From Nitrospirota bacterium (GTDB taxonomy: Bacteria; Nitrospirota; Thermodesulfovibrionia; Thermodesulfovibrionales; Dissulfurispiraceae): a stretch of 64,000 nt of DNA. The notes under the pieces are model-generated. The model saw nothing but the letters and a program-made list of their open reading frames with translations. It had not been told where the DNA came from and searched no databases. The stretch is taken from contig JAJYXI010000053.1 in assembly GCA_021791055.1 (NCBI GenBank), forward strand, positions 24,051 through 88,050, in the 5' to 3' direction. The stretch's first letter is position 1. Each line of letters starts with the position of its first letter. The translations under genes and the position numbers were made by a program. Below are positions 46,511-54,724 of the stretch, one piece after another.

Positions 46511-47404
46511 CTACTGCTTATATAAAACGACCCTGTTCCTGCCGCCTTCCTTTGCATCATAGAGGGCACCGTCAGCCTGACCAATAAGCCTGTCAGGCGA
46601 AAGCTCAGCGCTTCCGTCGTATATTGTAACCCCTATGCTGACTGTAACAGACAGCCGGACGGCGCTGCCTTCGCAGGAAAAGTTCCTGTCCTGAACAGTA
46701 GCCCTTAATTTCTCCGCAGCAGTTAAAGCGCCTTCAATATTGGTATTCGGCAGTAATATAATGAACTCCTCCCCTCCATATCTCGCCACTATATCCTCTG
46801 TCCTGAGTACCGACAATAATGAATTGGATATCTGCTTCAGTATCTCATCGCCGCATCCGTGGCCATAGGTGTCGTTAATCTTCTTGAAAAAGTCTATGTC
46901 GAGCATCATCAGGGAAAGAGGCTCTTTGTATCTCACAGACCACGCCAGCTCCTCAAAGAATCTCTCCATAAAAAACCTTCTGTTATAAAGGCCTGTGAGA
47001 TAATCCCTGTCCAGAAGTTTTTCGAGCTCCTTAACCCTGTCGCAGGCGAATGTGATATTGCTAATCCTTGCAAGCACCTCTTCTTTAAAATACGGTCTGG
47101 CAATATAATCGTATGCGCCGAATCTATACCCCTTTGTCAGTTTCGACTGTGATCTTCTGGAAGCTATAAGTATTACCGGAATATCCCTTGTGGAAGGGGC
47201 AGACTTTAGCTGCTTTAATATTTCGAGGCTGCAAGGTTTTGAAAGCTTTATACCGAGAACAATGACATCAGGCAGTTCGGCATAGATTCTATCAACAACT
47301 TCCCTGCTATTTTCCACAAAGATACATTCATAACCCTCATCGAGAAGTATCTTTCCGAGGACATTTTTTGAGTCTTCTCCATTGTCGGCAATCAATACCT
47401 TCAT
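46511..47404 (-). CDS. Receiver-GGDEF response regulator (diguanylate cyclase, PleD-like)
   Basis: 297 residues. Receiver: VLIADNGEDSKNVL; the expected phospho-acceptor strand reads DVIVLGIKLSKP with Gly where Asp is normal, so phosphorylation is uncertain. GGDEF: DYLTGLYNRRFFMER, MLDIDFFKKINDTYGH, and GGEEF preceded by a matching arm; KLRATVQ follows. The cyclase site is complete, giving c-di-GMP from GTP. Adjacent to a sensor kinase. Confidence 0.85.
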   Translation of the reverse strand: MKVLIADNGEDSKNVLGKILLDEGYECIFVENSREVVDRIYAELPDVIVLGIKLSKPCSLEILKQLKSAPSTRDIPVILIASRRSQSKLTKGYRFGAYDYIARPYFKEEVLARISNITFACDRVKELEKLLDRDYLTGLYNRRFFMERFFEELAWSVRYKEPLSLMMLDIDFFKKINDTYGHGCGDEILKQISNSLLSVLRTEDIVARYGGEEFIILLPNTNIEGALTAAEKLRATVQDRNFSCEGSAVRLSVTVSIGVTIYDGSAELSPDRLIGQADGALYDAKEGGRNRVVLYKQ

Positions 47405-47453
47405 TACTAATAGTATACAAATTCGGTTTTAAAAATCCTAATATTCTTTATTA

Positions 47454-48962
47454 TCAACTGCCCACTATCTCAAGTGTCCTTATTAGTGCCTCTGCCTTTT
47501 TTAAGGTCTCGTAGTATTCCCTCTCAGGGTCTGAGTCAGCAACAATCCCTGCGCCTGCCTGCACATAGGCAAACCCGCCCTTTATCAAGAATGTCCTGAT
47601 AATGATATTCAAGTCCAGATTGCCCGAGAAACCTATATAGCCGAGCGAGCCTGTGTATGGACCTCTCTGTACAGGCTCAAGCTCATCGATTATCTCCATG
47701 CATCTGACCTTTGGGACGCCTGTGATTGTTCCGCCCGGAAAGGCAGCCTTTATGACATCAAAACAGGTCTTTTCCTTTTCAAGAATGCCCCTTACATTCG
47801 ATACTATATGAATAACATGGGAATAGTCCTCTGTAATCATCAGTTCGTCCACAACAACGCTTCCGTATTCGGAGACCCTTCCGATATCATTCCTTTCCAG
47901 ATCGATGAGCATTATATGCTCTGCCCTTTCCTTCTCATTCAACAGCAATTCTGCCCGCATCAATTCATCTTCCATCACATCGCTGCCTCTTGGCCTTGTA
48001 CCTGCAATCGGCCTCGTTTCGATGATGCCGTCTTTTACCCTTATCAATCTCTCAGGCGACGAGCTGACAATCTGGTAATCTCCAAAATCGGCATATGCTG
48101 CAAAGGGAGATGGGTTAATACCTCTTAGCACCTTGTAAATCTCCCATGGATTTTTATCACCTATGCGAGCCGAAATCCTCTGCGAAAGATTTGCCTGAAA
48201 TATATCTCCGGCAGCTATATACACCTTTGTCCTTTTGACAATATCCATGTATTGTTCTTTGGACATCTCGTAATTGAGTTTAGAGTTTGGAGTTTGGAGT
48301 TTGGAGTTAAGGGCTTTAAGCGTTAGATTTTTTTTAACTTTTAACTCGTGACTCTTAACTCTTAACTCCTCAATTGCTTCTTCATACGCCCTATCCCAGT
48401 CAATATGAGATATTTCCCTGTATCCCAGCTCCGTATCCCTCGCACCCGGGGAAATAATCAGCCATGACTTCTTATGCATATGGTCAAAGGCTATCACCCT
48501 GTCAGCCATAAAAAAATGAGCATCGGGAATACGAAGGTCGTCAACCGCTTTCTTTGGAATGTTTTCGATATACCTTACAAAGTCATAGCTCAGCAATCCG
48601 ACAGCGCCGCCCTGAAATGGCGGCAACTCAGAGGCAGGCTTTTGTGGATAGGCAGTTACAAGCTCCTTCAGCCTTTCAAGAGGAGGTCTTGAAGATACCG
48701 ATTCGTGAGATTTTAAAATAGAGTGTATTCTTACTTCACCATTCTTAACATTAAAAACGAGATATGGGTCAAAGGCGATAAAGGAATATCGGGCTATCTT
48801 ATAAGGGCCTTTTACGCTTTCAAGGAGGATGGAGCTTGCGCTGCAGCCGAGAGATTCGTAAACGGAATACGGCTCACTGTATGGAATTTCCACATAAAGG
48901 GGCGGAATGCTGCCACTTTTAACCGTATCCAGAAAATCCTTTTTATTCAGGTTTAACTTCAC
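47454..48962 (-). CDS. trpE: Anthranilate synthase component I (TrpE; PabB possible)
   Basis: 502 residues from a GTG. The N-terminal SILLESVKGPYKIARYSFI carries the LLES tryptophan-binding element seen in TrpE. The chorismate-binding domain has FQANLSQR, RPIAGTRPRGS, AEHIMLIDLERNDIGRV and FPGGTITGVPKVRCMEIIDELE. It forms anthranilate from chorismate with a glutamine amidotransferase, not present here. A ~30-residue insertion (SHELKVKKNLTLKALNSKLQ) in the linker before MSKEQYMDIVKR is repeat-derived. Confidence 0.85.
   Translation of the reverse strand: MKLNLNKKDFLDTVKSGSIPPLYVEIPYSEPYSVYESLGCSASSILLESVKGPYKIARYSFIAFDPYLVFNVKNGEVRIHSILKSHESVSSRPPLERLKELVTAYPQKPASELPPFQGGAVGLLSYDFVRYIENIPKKAVDDLRIPDAHFFMADRVIAFDHMHKKSWLIISPGARDTELGYREISHIDWDRAYEEAIEELRVKSHELKVKKNLTLKALNSKLQTPNSKLNYEMSKEQYMDIVKRTKVYIAAGDIFQANLSQRISARIGDKNPWEIYKVLRGINPSPFAAYADFGDYQIVSSSPERLIRVKDGIIETRPIAGTRPRGSDVMEDELMRAELLLNEKERAEHIMLIDLERNDIGRVSEYGSVVVDELMITEDYSHVIHIVSNVRGILEKEKTCFDVIKAAFPGGTITGVPKVRCMEIIDELEPVQRGPYTGSLGYIGFSGNLDLNIIIRTFLIKGGFAYVQAGAGIVADSDPEREYYETLKKAEALIRTLEIVGS
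48274..48368. repeat. In-frame stuttered inverted repeat inside trpE
   Basis: GAGTTTGGAGTTTGGAG on one side and AACTCTTAACTCTTAACTCC on the other form a sloppy inverted repeat coding for ELRVKSHELKVKK and LNSKLQTPNSKL in the interdomain linker. Confidence 0.75.
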
Positions 48963-48965
48963 TTT

Positions 48966-49018
48966 AGTTAATGGGTTGATGGGTGAATGAGTAAATGGGT
49001 AATTTGCTCATTTACTAT
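48966..49018. repeat. Stuttered repeat between pyrF and trpE
   Basis: TTAATGGGTTGATGGGTGAATGAGTAAATGGG followed by GCTCATTTAC: the same TGGGTGAATGAG word as in the 58752-58872 element. It touches the trpE GTG start and leaves it without a Shine-Dalgarno. Confidence 0.6.
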
Positions 49019-49738
49019 TTATGCTGTGAGTATCTCTAAAGAGATAAGCTCAAGCGCCTTGATGGGGTCTTCCTGTTTCAGTATTCCCCTGCCCATGACA
49101 ATGTAATCGGCGCCGCTTCTCAAAGCCTCTTTTGGTGTTGCGGTCCTCCTCTGGTCGTCAGGCGGAACCCATGATGGTCTTATACCTGGGATAACCACAA
49201 GGAACTCCTTTCCGCAGTGCTGTTTTATCATGGAAATCTCATGAGGAGATGCCACAACGCCGTCAAGCCCTGACTTAAGGGCCAGCGATGCAAGATGTTT
49301 TACATGGGTCTTGAGGCTGTGCTGAATACAGAGTTCGTTTTTCAGAATTTCGTTATCAAGGCTTGTAAGGGCAGTAACTCCAATAATTTTCGGTTTTTGA
49401 ATATTTTCCTTAAGACACAACTCAGCAACCGAATCCCTGCACCGCTTCATCATCTCAAGGCCTCCGGATGTGTGGACATTGAACATGTATACGCCGAGTC
49501 TTGCCGCTGCGACTGCTGCCTTTGAGACAGTGTTTGGAATATCATGGAACTTTAAATCAAGGAATACCTTTTTATCTTTTTTATGAATTTCTTCAACTAC
49601 CTTTGGCCCGGCAGAGACGAAAAGCTCGAAGCCGACTTTGAACACACCTGCATAATCGCCGAGCATATCCACAATACCCAGCGCCTGTTTCGCATCAGAT
49701 ACATCAAGGGCAATGATTAATTTTTCCTTCCATGACAT
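49019..49738 (-). CDS. pyrF: Orotidine 5'-phosphate decarboxylase
   Basis: 239 residues. LIIALDVSDAKQAL, the active-site KKVFLDLKFHDIPNTV (DxKxxD pattern) and VVIPGIRP mark PyrF, the last step of UMP synthesis. It is 1 bp from dcd on the same strand, forming a pyrimidine nucleotide pair. Confidence 0.95.
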   Translation of the reverse strand: MSWKEKLIIALDVSDAKQALGIVDMLGDYAGVFKVGFELFVSAGPKVVEEIHKKDKKVFLDLKFHDIPNTVSKAAVAAARLGVYMFNVHTSGGLEMMKRCRDSVAELCLKENIQKPKIIGVTALTSLDNEILKNELCIQHSLKTHVKHLASLALKSGLDGVVASPHEISMIKQHCGKEFLVVIPGIRPSWVPPDDQRRTATPKEALRSGADYIVMGRGILKQEDPIKALELISLEILTA

Positions 49739-49739
49739 G

Positions 49740-50288
49740 TTACATCCTCGGCAGGGTTATCCCCTTCTGCGCCTGATATTTGCCTGCCTTGTCTTTATAA
49801 GAAACCTCGCAGAGCTCTGCTGCCTGTAAAAAGATTAATTGTGCTATGCCTTCGTTGGCGTATATCCTGGCAGGCAAGGGAGTCGTATTCGAAATCTCGA
49901 TGGTCACATGACCTTCCCATTCCGGCTCCAGCGGCGTAACATTCACCACAAGACCACACCTTGCATAGGTGGACTTGCCGAGGCATATCACCAGCACATC
50001 CCTCGGTATTCTTAAGTATTCAAGGGAGCTTGCGAGGACAAAGGAATTGGGCGGAATGATGCAGACATCGCCCTTGTAATCAACAAAACTCTTGGGGTCA
50101 AAATTCTTTGGGTCGACAACGGTATTGTTTATATTGGTGAATATCTTGAATTCATCGCCGATCCTCATATCGTATCCATAAGAGCTGACACCGTATGAAA
50201 TAACGCCCTTTCTGACCTGCTTTTTGTTAAACGGCTCGATCATTCCCTTTTGAGCCATTTCTTTTATCCACCTGTCATTCTTGACCAT
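49740..50288 (-). CDS. dcd: dCTP deaminase
   Basis: 182 residues. [80 protein letters not shown] are family motifs, including the Glu of the active site. It converts dCTP to dUTP, or directly to dUMP in bifunctional forms. Followed immediately by pyrF. Confidence 0.95.
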   Translation of the reverse strand: MVKNDRWIKEMAQKGMIEPFNKKQVRKGVISYGVSSYGYDMRIGDEFKIFTNINNTVVDPKNFDPKSFVDYKGDVCIIPPNSFVLASSLEYLRIPRDVLVICLGKSTYARCGLVVNVTPLEPEWEGHVTIEISNTTPLPARIYANEGIAQLIFLQAAELCEVSYKDKAGKYQAQKGITLPRM

Positions 50289-50398
50289 AGGCCCCCCGTT
50301 GCAATTAAGTTATTGACTTTAGCATAAGAAAGCCTTTGCAGGCAAGAAAAGCTATCTGTTAAGTATCTCTCTTATAGCGCTTTTAAAAGGGGGTAGCC

Positions 50399-50626
50399 TC
50401 ATTGTTCCATGGACTCTGCAATCTCCTTCAAAAGATTGAGGGCATCCTTTGCAGCATTTTCATCCACCTTCTGTATTGCAAAGCCTGCGTGCACGAGGAC
50501 ATAATCACCTATCTTTGCATCTTCAGGAAGAAGCAGTAGGCTTATCTCTTTTCTTGCGCCGTAAACATCCACAGTGGCGAGGAGGTTGTTTATCTCAACG
50601 ATTCTTGAGGGGACAGCAAGGCACAT
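50399..50626 (-). CDS. hypC: Hydrogenase maturation chaperone HypC
   Basis: 75 residues. I start at the ATG at 50626 because HypC proteins begin MCLAVPSRI, with the catalytic Cys2; the frame is open four codons further up. GDYVLVHAGFAIQKVDEN is the second motif. It carries the Fe(CN)2CO group with HypD to the large subunit. It overlaps the end of the maturation protease gene by 37 bp. Confidence 0.93.
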   Translation of the reverse strand: MCLAVPSRIVEINNLLATVDVYGARKEISLLLLPEDAKIGDYVLVHAGFAIQKVDENAAKDALNLLKEIAESMEQ

Positions 50627-51090
50627 TCTATATTCCACTCCTTCAGCTTTCCGATAATCAAATCTATGAGTGTATCTATTTTCTCCATAATCTCCTCTGT
50701 CATGTCAAGACCTACATCAAGGGATTTAGGTTGTATCCCGATGAGGCAAATCTCTGAAGGCGATATGCCCATCAGTTTTGCTGAAAAGAGGACATCCGAA
50801 AGTCCGATATGATGTACCGAGAGTTTTGAATTAAGGGCAGATGGGATATCATTATCTTTGATTATCCCGATATAACCGGCCTCTCTTCCAAAATCAACTG
50901 CATCAACTATCAGGATTTTGTCTCTTCCTTCAAAAAGAGGCAGAAGATCGAGGCCCATGGTTCCACCATCAATTATCTCCACTTCTGGATAAAAGGTATA
51001 CCTTTGTTTTATGGTGTTTGTTACATGAACCCCGACGCCCTCATCCCTTAAAAGGATATTACCGAGACCTATAATAGCTATATTTTCTAT
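50590..51090 (-). CDS. [NiFe] hydrogenase maturation protease (HyaD/HupD type), AUA start
   Basis: 166 residues if translation begins at ATA (51090). The family start IAIIGLGNILLRDEGVGVHV is encoded directly after the stop codon of the cytochrome b gene, in the same frame, leaving no room for ATG, GTG or TTG. GGAGG lies eight bases before the ATA. Later motifs IIDGGTMGLDLLP, LIVDAVDFG and HHIGLSDVL supply the nickel-sensing Glu, Asp and His. It cuts the C-terminal peptide of the large subunit after nickel insertion. A GTG at 50982 would remove the essential N-terminus. Confidence 0.85.
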   Translation of the reverse strand: MENIAIIGLGNILLRDEGVGVHVTNTIKQRYTFYPEVEIIDGGTMGLDLLPLFEGRDKILIVDAVDFGREAGYIGIIKDNDIPSALNSKLSVHHIGLSDVLFSAKLMGISPSEICLIGIQPKSLDVGLDMTEEIMEKIDTLIDLIIGKLKEWNIECALLSPQESLR

Positions 51091-51735
51091 TTATTCTTCC
51101 TCCACTGTCTTATACCCGCTGAAAATAGAACTCATAACACCGGTCTTCTCTGCCCTGTCCAGCAACCATCCGATATAAACATGGGCAATAGAAAAGGCGA
51201 TTATCAGCCACATGATAAGATGGTGGTAGAGTCGTAAGGTTTGCGCACTGAACAGTGACAGCATCCAGCCGCCCATGAGCTTCCATAAAAATCCGTAATG
51301 GCTCTGTGAGTAAAGGGCAAAGCCTGTAAGAATCTCCACAATGAAGAGGATGAACAGTCCGAGATACACATAAGTGGCGCAAGCAGTGTGCCCCACCGCC
51401 TTGGGCGGTTCCTTCTTCAGGAAGAGGTAGAATTTTGTAATTTCCTTCAATTCTTTGAATTTGCCGGCACTGAAGGGATTAAAAACCCTCCAGTTTGCAT
51501 ATTTGTTGCCGGCCAGCGACCAGTATACCCTTACCAGAAAGCTTACGGCAAAAAGATATGCTGCAACAAAGTGAATAAACCTCATCCATCCCATTATGTA
51601 CTGGTCGGTGGAGGTGGCATGGATAAAGGGATTTCCGATGTAATATCCTGTAATTGAAAGGGCTGCTATACCAAGGACATTTATCCAGTGAGTCAGCCTT
51701 ACAGGGAACTCCCAGACATAAACCCTCTTTAACAT
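51091..51735 (-). CDS. hyaC: Hydrogenase cytochrome b subunit
   Basis: 214 residues with four membrane helices and His residues for two hemes b (FPVRLTHWINVLGIAAL, RFIHFVAAYLF, LRLYHHLIMWLIIAFSIAHVYIGWL). It passes electrons from the periplasmic hydrogenase to the quinone pool. It follows the large subunit after 10 bp and has TTAAGGAGG before the ATG. Identification as HyaC/HupC rests on motifs and position. Confidence 0.9.
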   Translation of the reverse strand: MLKRVYVWEFPVRLTHWINVLGIAALSITGYYIGNPFIHATSTDQYIMGWMRFIHFVAAYLFAVSFLVRVYWSLAGNKYANWRVFNPFSAGKFKELKEITKFYLFLKKEPPKAVGHTACATYVYLGLFILFIVEILTGFALYSQSHYGFLWKLMGGWMLSLFSAQTLRLYHHLIMWLIIAFSIAHVYIGWLLDRAEKTGVMSSIFSGYKTVEEE

Positions 51736-51745
51736 AGCCGCCTCC

Positions 51746-53455
51746 TTAAACTATCCTTATCTTTGTTACTTCTTTACCTGTCGCATCAACCACATGAACA
51801 GCACACGCCATGCACGGGTCAAAGGAGTGGACAGTCCTCAATATCTCAACAGGCTTATTAGGGTCTGCAACAGGAGTTCCAATCAATGAAGCCTCGTAAG
51901 GCCCCTTCTGCCCTTTGGCATCCCTCGGAGAGCCGTTCCATGTGCTTGGGACAACGCACTGATAATTCGCAATCTTTCCGTCTTTGATAAACACCCAGTG
52001 TCCCAATGCACCCCTCGGGGCCTCATGGAAGCCGTATCCCTTTGCCTCTTTAGGCCACGAGGATGGCTCCCATCTGTCTCCATTATGGATACGATAATCG
52101 CCCTTCTTCATGTTTGCAGCAAGCTGGTCAAGCCACACAGGAAGCATTTCTGCTGTAACCAGCGTCTCGATACCCCTTGCAGCAACACGGCCGAGGGTTG
52201 AGAATAACGCTTCTGGCCCAACTCCAAGCTTCTTCAATACGCTGTCCACAACCTCTTTTACCCGTTTGTGTCCTGATGCATAGGCAACAAGCATTCTTGC
52301 AAGGGGTCCCACCTCCATTGGCATATCCTCGTATCTCGGCGCCTTAAGCCAGCTATATTTCTTGTTTGTATCGAGGAATTCGTATGGAGGCTTTGGTCCT
52401 GTGTATTTGAAATTAGTCTCTCCTTCCCAAGGGTGCTTTGCCTTTGCATCGCCTTCTTTGTATTCATACCATGAATGGGTCACATACTCCATAATCTTTG
52501 TGTGGTCAACTGGATGGACCTTGCTTAAATCCTTATTCTTGATAATTCCCCTCTGTAGCCATAGGTTTGCAGAATTGCTTTCATTATCATTTGGAAACTC
52601 GCCGTATGCGAGGAAATTACCGACACCACCGCCGTAGTTAGCCCATTCTTTATAAAAAGAGGCAACTGCAAGCAAATCAGGAATATATACCTTTTGCACA
52701 AACTCCAGCGCCTTCTTTTCCAATCCCGAAATAAAGGCGATACTGCCTGCATTGAGGGCAGCCTGACTGTTAGGATCAACCGGTATTGACATGCCTCCCA
52801 CAAGATAGGTCTGTGCATGGGGATTCTTTGCACCGAGCAGTGCCTGAATCTTTATAACATCCCTCTGCCAGTCCAATGCCTCAAGATAGTGCGCTACTGC
52901 CATAAGATTTGCCTCTGGAGGGAGTTTGTATGCGGGATGTCCCCAGTATGCATTCGCAAACGGCCCAAGCTGCCCGCTGTCAACCAGTGTCTTGACCTTA
53001 TCCTGAATGCCTTTAAAATAAGAGGCAGACGACTTCGGCCAGTCTGATATTGATTGAGCAAGGGATGATGTCCTTGCAGGGTCTGCCTTTAATGCGCTCA
53101 CAATATCAACCCAGTCGAGCGCATGGAGGTGATAAAAGTGTATTACATGGTCCTGAACAAACTGTATGCCTGTGATAAGGTTCCTTATTATCCTTGCATT
53201 GTCAGGTATTACAATCCCAAGTGCATTTTCTACAGCCCGAACTGAGCTGGTGGCGTGAACCGTTGTTCAGACCCCTCATATTCGCTGGGTAAATGCCCAG
53301 GCGTCCCTCGGGTCTCTGCCTTTCAGAATAATCTCTATGCCCCTGAACATGGTGCTGGATGACCATGCATCCACTACTTTACCGCCCTCTACCTGCGCCT
53401 CGATCCTCAAGTGACCTTCAATCCTCGTGATCGGGTCAATTGCTATTTTTGCCAT
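51746..53455 (-). CDS. hyaB: [NiFe] hydrogenase large subunit with two in-frame UGA codons at the N-terminal nickel ligands
   Basis: 569 codons from the ATG at 53455 (GGGAGG upstream). The frame reads [14 protein letters not shown] and [14 protein letters not shown], then TGA (53278-53276, codon 60), GV, TGA (53269-53267, codon 63), then [16 protein letters not shown], and is open to the family C-terminus [12 protein letters not shown]. The normal motif is RICGVC, so both UGAs fall exactly on the Cys that bind nickel and bridge Ni-Fe. The rest is undamaged, including DPCMAC. I infer selenocysteine at both sites; a pseudogene or sequence error is less likely. Expected homologues: group 1 membrane-bound uptake enzymes. 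Confidence 0.85.
53233..53249 (-). promoter_or_regulatory. SECIS-like hairpin in hyaB
   Basis: In the mRNA CAGCUCAGUUCGGGCUG folds to a 6-bp stem with a five-base AGUUC loop. It begins 17 nt after the second UGA, placing the loop G about 24 nt away, within the range known for bacterial SelB-binding SECIS elements, whose loop also has a conserved G followed by U. Confidence 0.5.
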
Positions 53456-53474
53456 AAAGACCTCCCTTCAAGAG

Positions 53475-53501
53475 CGTGGGGGGGACTTTGTCTCCCCCAC
53501 G
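53475..53501 (-). promoter_or_regulatory. Stem-loop between small and large hydrogenase subunit genes
   Basis: CGTGGGGG on one side and CCCCCACG on the other form a strong hairpin in the 56-bp gap. It may set the ratio of the two subunit mRNAs or protect the 3' end of the small-subunit message. Confidence 0.6.
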
Positions 53502-53511
53502 AGCCCCCTCT

Positions 53512-54579
53512 TTATTTTTTTTCTTCTTTTTTGCTTTTTGATGCGCTTGCAATAGCATGCGCTGCCACGCCTGCTGCAGCCGCTGCTGCAATGCCGAGAC
53601 CGATCTTGTCAGCAGTCGTCTCGACACCAAAACCCGGCACCTTTGGAAGCCTTCTGTAAAACGGTGTCATTGTATCCCAGAAATTCGGCGTTGCACATCC
53701 GATACAGCCATGCCCTGCCTGAACAGGCCAGCTTGTACCCTCGTTGTATTTAACAGACGGACAGTTCTGATATGCCTCAGGCCCCTTGCAGCCCATCTCA
53801 TATAGACACCAACCATGTCGATGTCCCTCGTCTCCCCATTTCCTTACAAATTGTCCTGCATCAAAATGGGCGCGCCTTTCGCAATTGTCATGTATCCTCT
53901 TGCCAAAGGCGAAGTATGGACGGCCAAAACCGTCGAGGGTAGGCAAAAAGCCGAATGTTAAATAATGGACGATTGTTGCGGTTATATTCTCGACATTCAC
54001 AGGGCATCCGGGAAGGTTAACCACTGTTCCGCCTACGGCCTCTTTAACACCGACAGCGCCTGTTGGATTTGGATTTGCAGCAGGGAGGCCTCCATAACAT
54101 GCGCATGTACCAACTGCAATTGTTGCAAGGGCATTGCCGCATACCTCTTTTGCAATATCAATGGCAGATTTGCCTCCGATGCAGCAATAAATACCGCCGT
54201 CCTTCAAAGGGATAGAACCCTCAACCACTACAAAATATTTGCCTTTATGATTTTTAACCACATCCATAAGGGATTTTTCAGCCTGCTTGCCTGCTGCAGC
54301 CATTATTGTTTCATGGTAATCCACGGATAAAATATCCAATACTATCTCCGCTACTGTAGGCTTGTTTGCCCTGAGCAGGGCCTCTGTATCTCCTGCGCAG
54401 TCCTGATATTCAAGCCAGACAAGATACGGCTTCTGTTTCTTTTCGAGGGCTTCTGCTATCTGTGACACAAAATTCGAAGGAAGGGCCAGCGTAGCTGCCA
54501 TTGCTGTGCAAAACTTCATGAAGTCCCTTCTTGATACCCCTCGGCGGGAAAGATTATTTAAAAAGCTATCGTCCTGCAT
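53512..54579 (-). CDS. hyaA: [NiFe] hydrogenase small subunit with Tat signal
   Basis: 355 residues from the ATG at 54579 (TTGGAGGG upstream). A Tat signal SRRDFMKF directs the folded heterodimer across the membrane; a C-terminal hydrophobic anchor (GLGIAAAAAAGVAAHAIA) precedes a Lys-rich tail. Cluster ligands: QDCAGD, GTCACYGG and LPGCPVN for the proximal cluster, HDNCERR, CLYEMGCKG and QNCPSVKYN, HGCIGCA for the others. The first site reads CAGD, where many enzymes have CxxC; Asp may replace the second Cys. First gene of the hydrogenase operon. Confidence 0.93.
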   Translation of the reverse strand: MQDDSFLNNLSRRGVSRRDFMKFCTAMAATLALPSNFVSQIAEALEKKQKPYLVWLEYQDCAGDTEALLRANKPTVAEIVLDILSVDYHETIMAAAGKQAEKSLMDVVKNHKGKYFVVVEGSIPLKDGGIYCCIGGKSAIDIAKEVCGNALATIAVGTCACYGGLPAANPNPTGAVGVKEAVGGTVVNLPGCPVNVENITATIVHYLTFGFLPTLDGFGRPYFAFGKRIHDNCERRAHFDAGQFVRKWGDEGHRHGWCLYEMGCKGPEAYQNCPSVKYNEGTSWPVQAGHGCIGCATPNFWDTMTPFYRRLPKVPGFGVETTADKIGLGIAAAAAAGVAAHAIASASKSKKEEKK

Positions 54580-54609
54580 AAATCCCTCCAAACAAGAATT
54601 CTTAAAAAA

Positions 54610-54638
54610 AGATTATGCCATAAGATGCCGATTGTCAA
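54610..54638 (-). promoter_or_regulatory. Sigma70-type promoter of the hydrogenase operon
   Basis: Read on the minus strand: TTGACA (54638-54633), 17-bp spacer, TAATCT (54615-54610), 31 bp before the hyaA ATG. Near-consensus. Confidence 0.65.
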
Positions 54639-54712
54639 GACTTTTCGATTTTATTGCATTTTTAAACAATATCTCATCTCTTAATTACAGCTTAAATTTT
54701 TAGTTGCTTTTG

Positions 54713-54718
54713 TTATAA
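54713..54718 (+). promoter_or_regulatory. -10 box of a leaderless transcript
   Basis: TATAAT seven bases before the ATG of the Clp1-like gene, with no Shine-Dalgarno between. No good -35 hexamer is visible. Confidence 0.45.
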
Positions 54719-54724
54719 TTTTTT

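Noticed and set aside
50590..50982. Maturation protease starting at the GTG at 50982
   Set aside because: It would lose the conserved IIGLGNILLRDEGVG motif, which is clearly encoded upstream.
51746..53101. Shortened hydrogenase large subunit starting internally at 53101
   Set aside because: The conserved N-terminal domain is encoded upstream in the same frame and is interrupted only by two TGA codons, so the short version is an artefact of reading TGA as stop.
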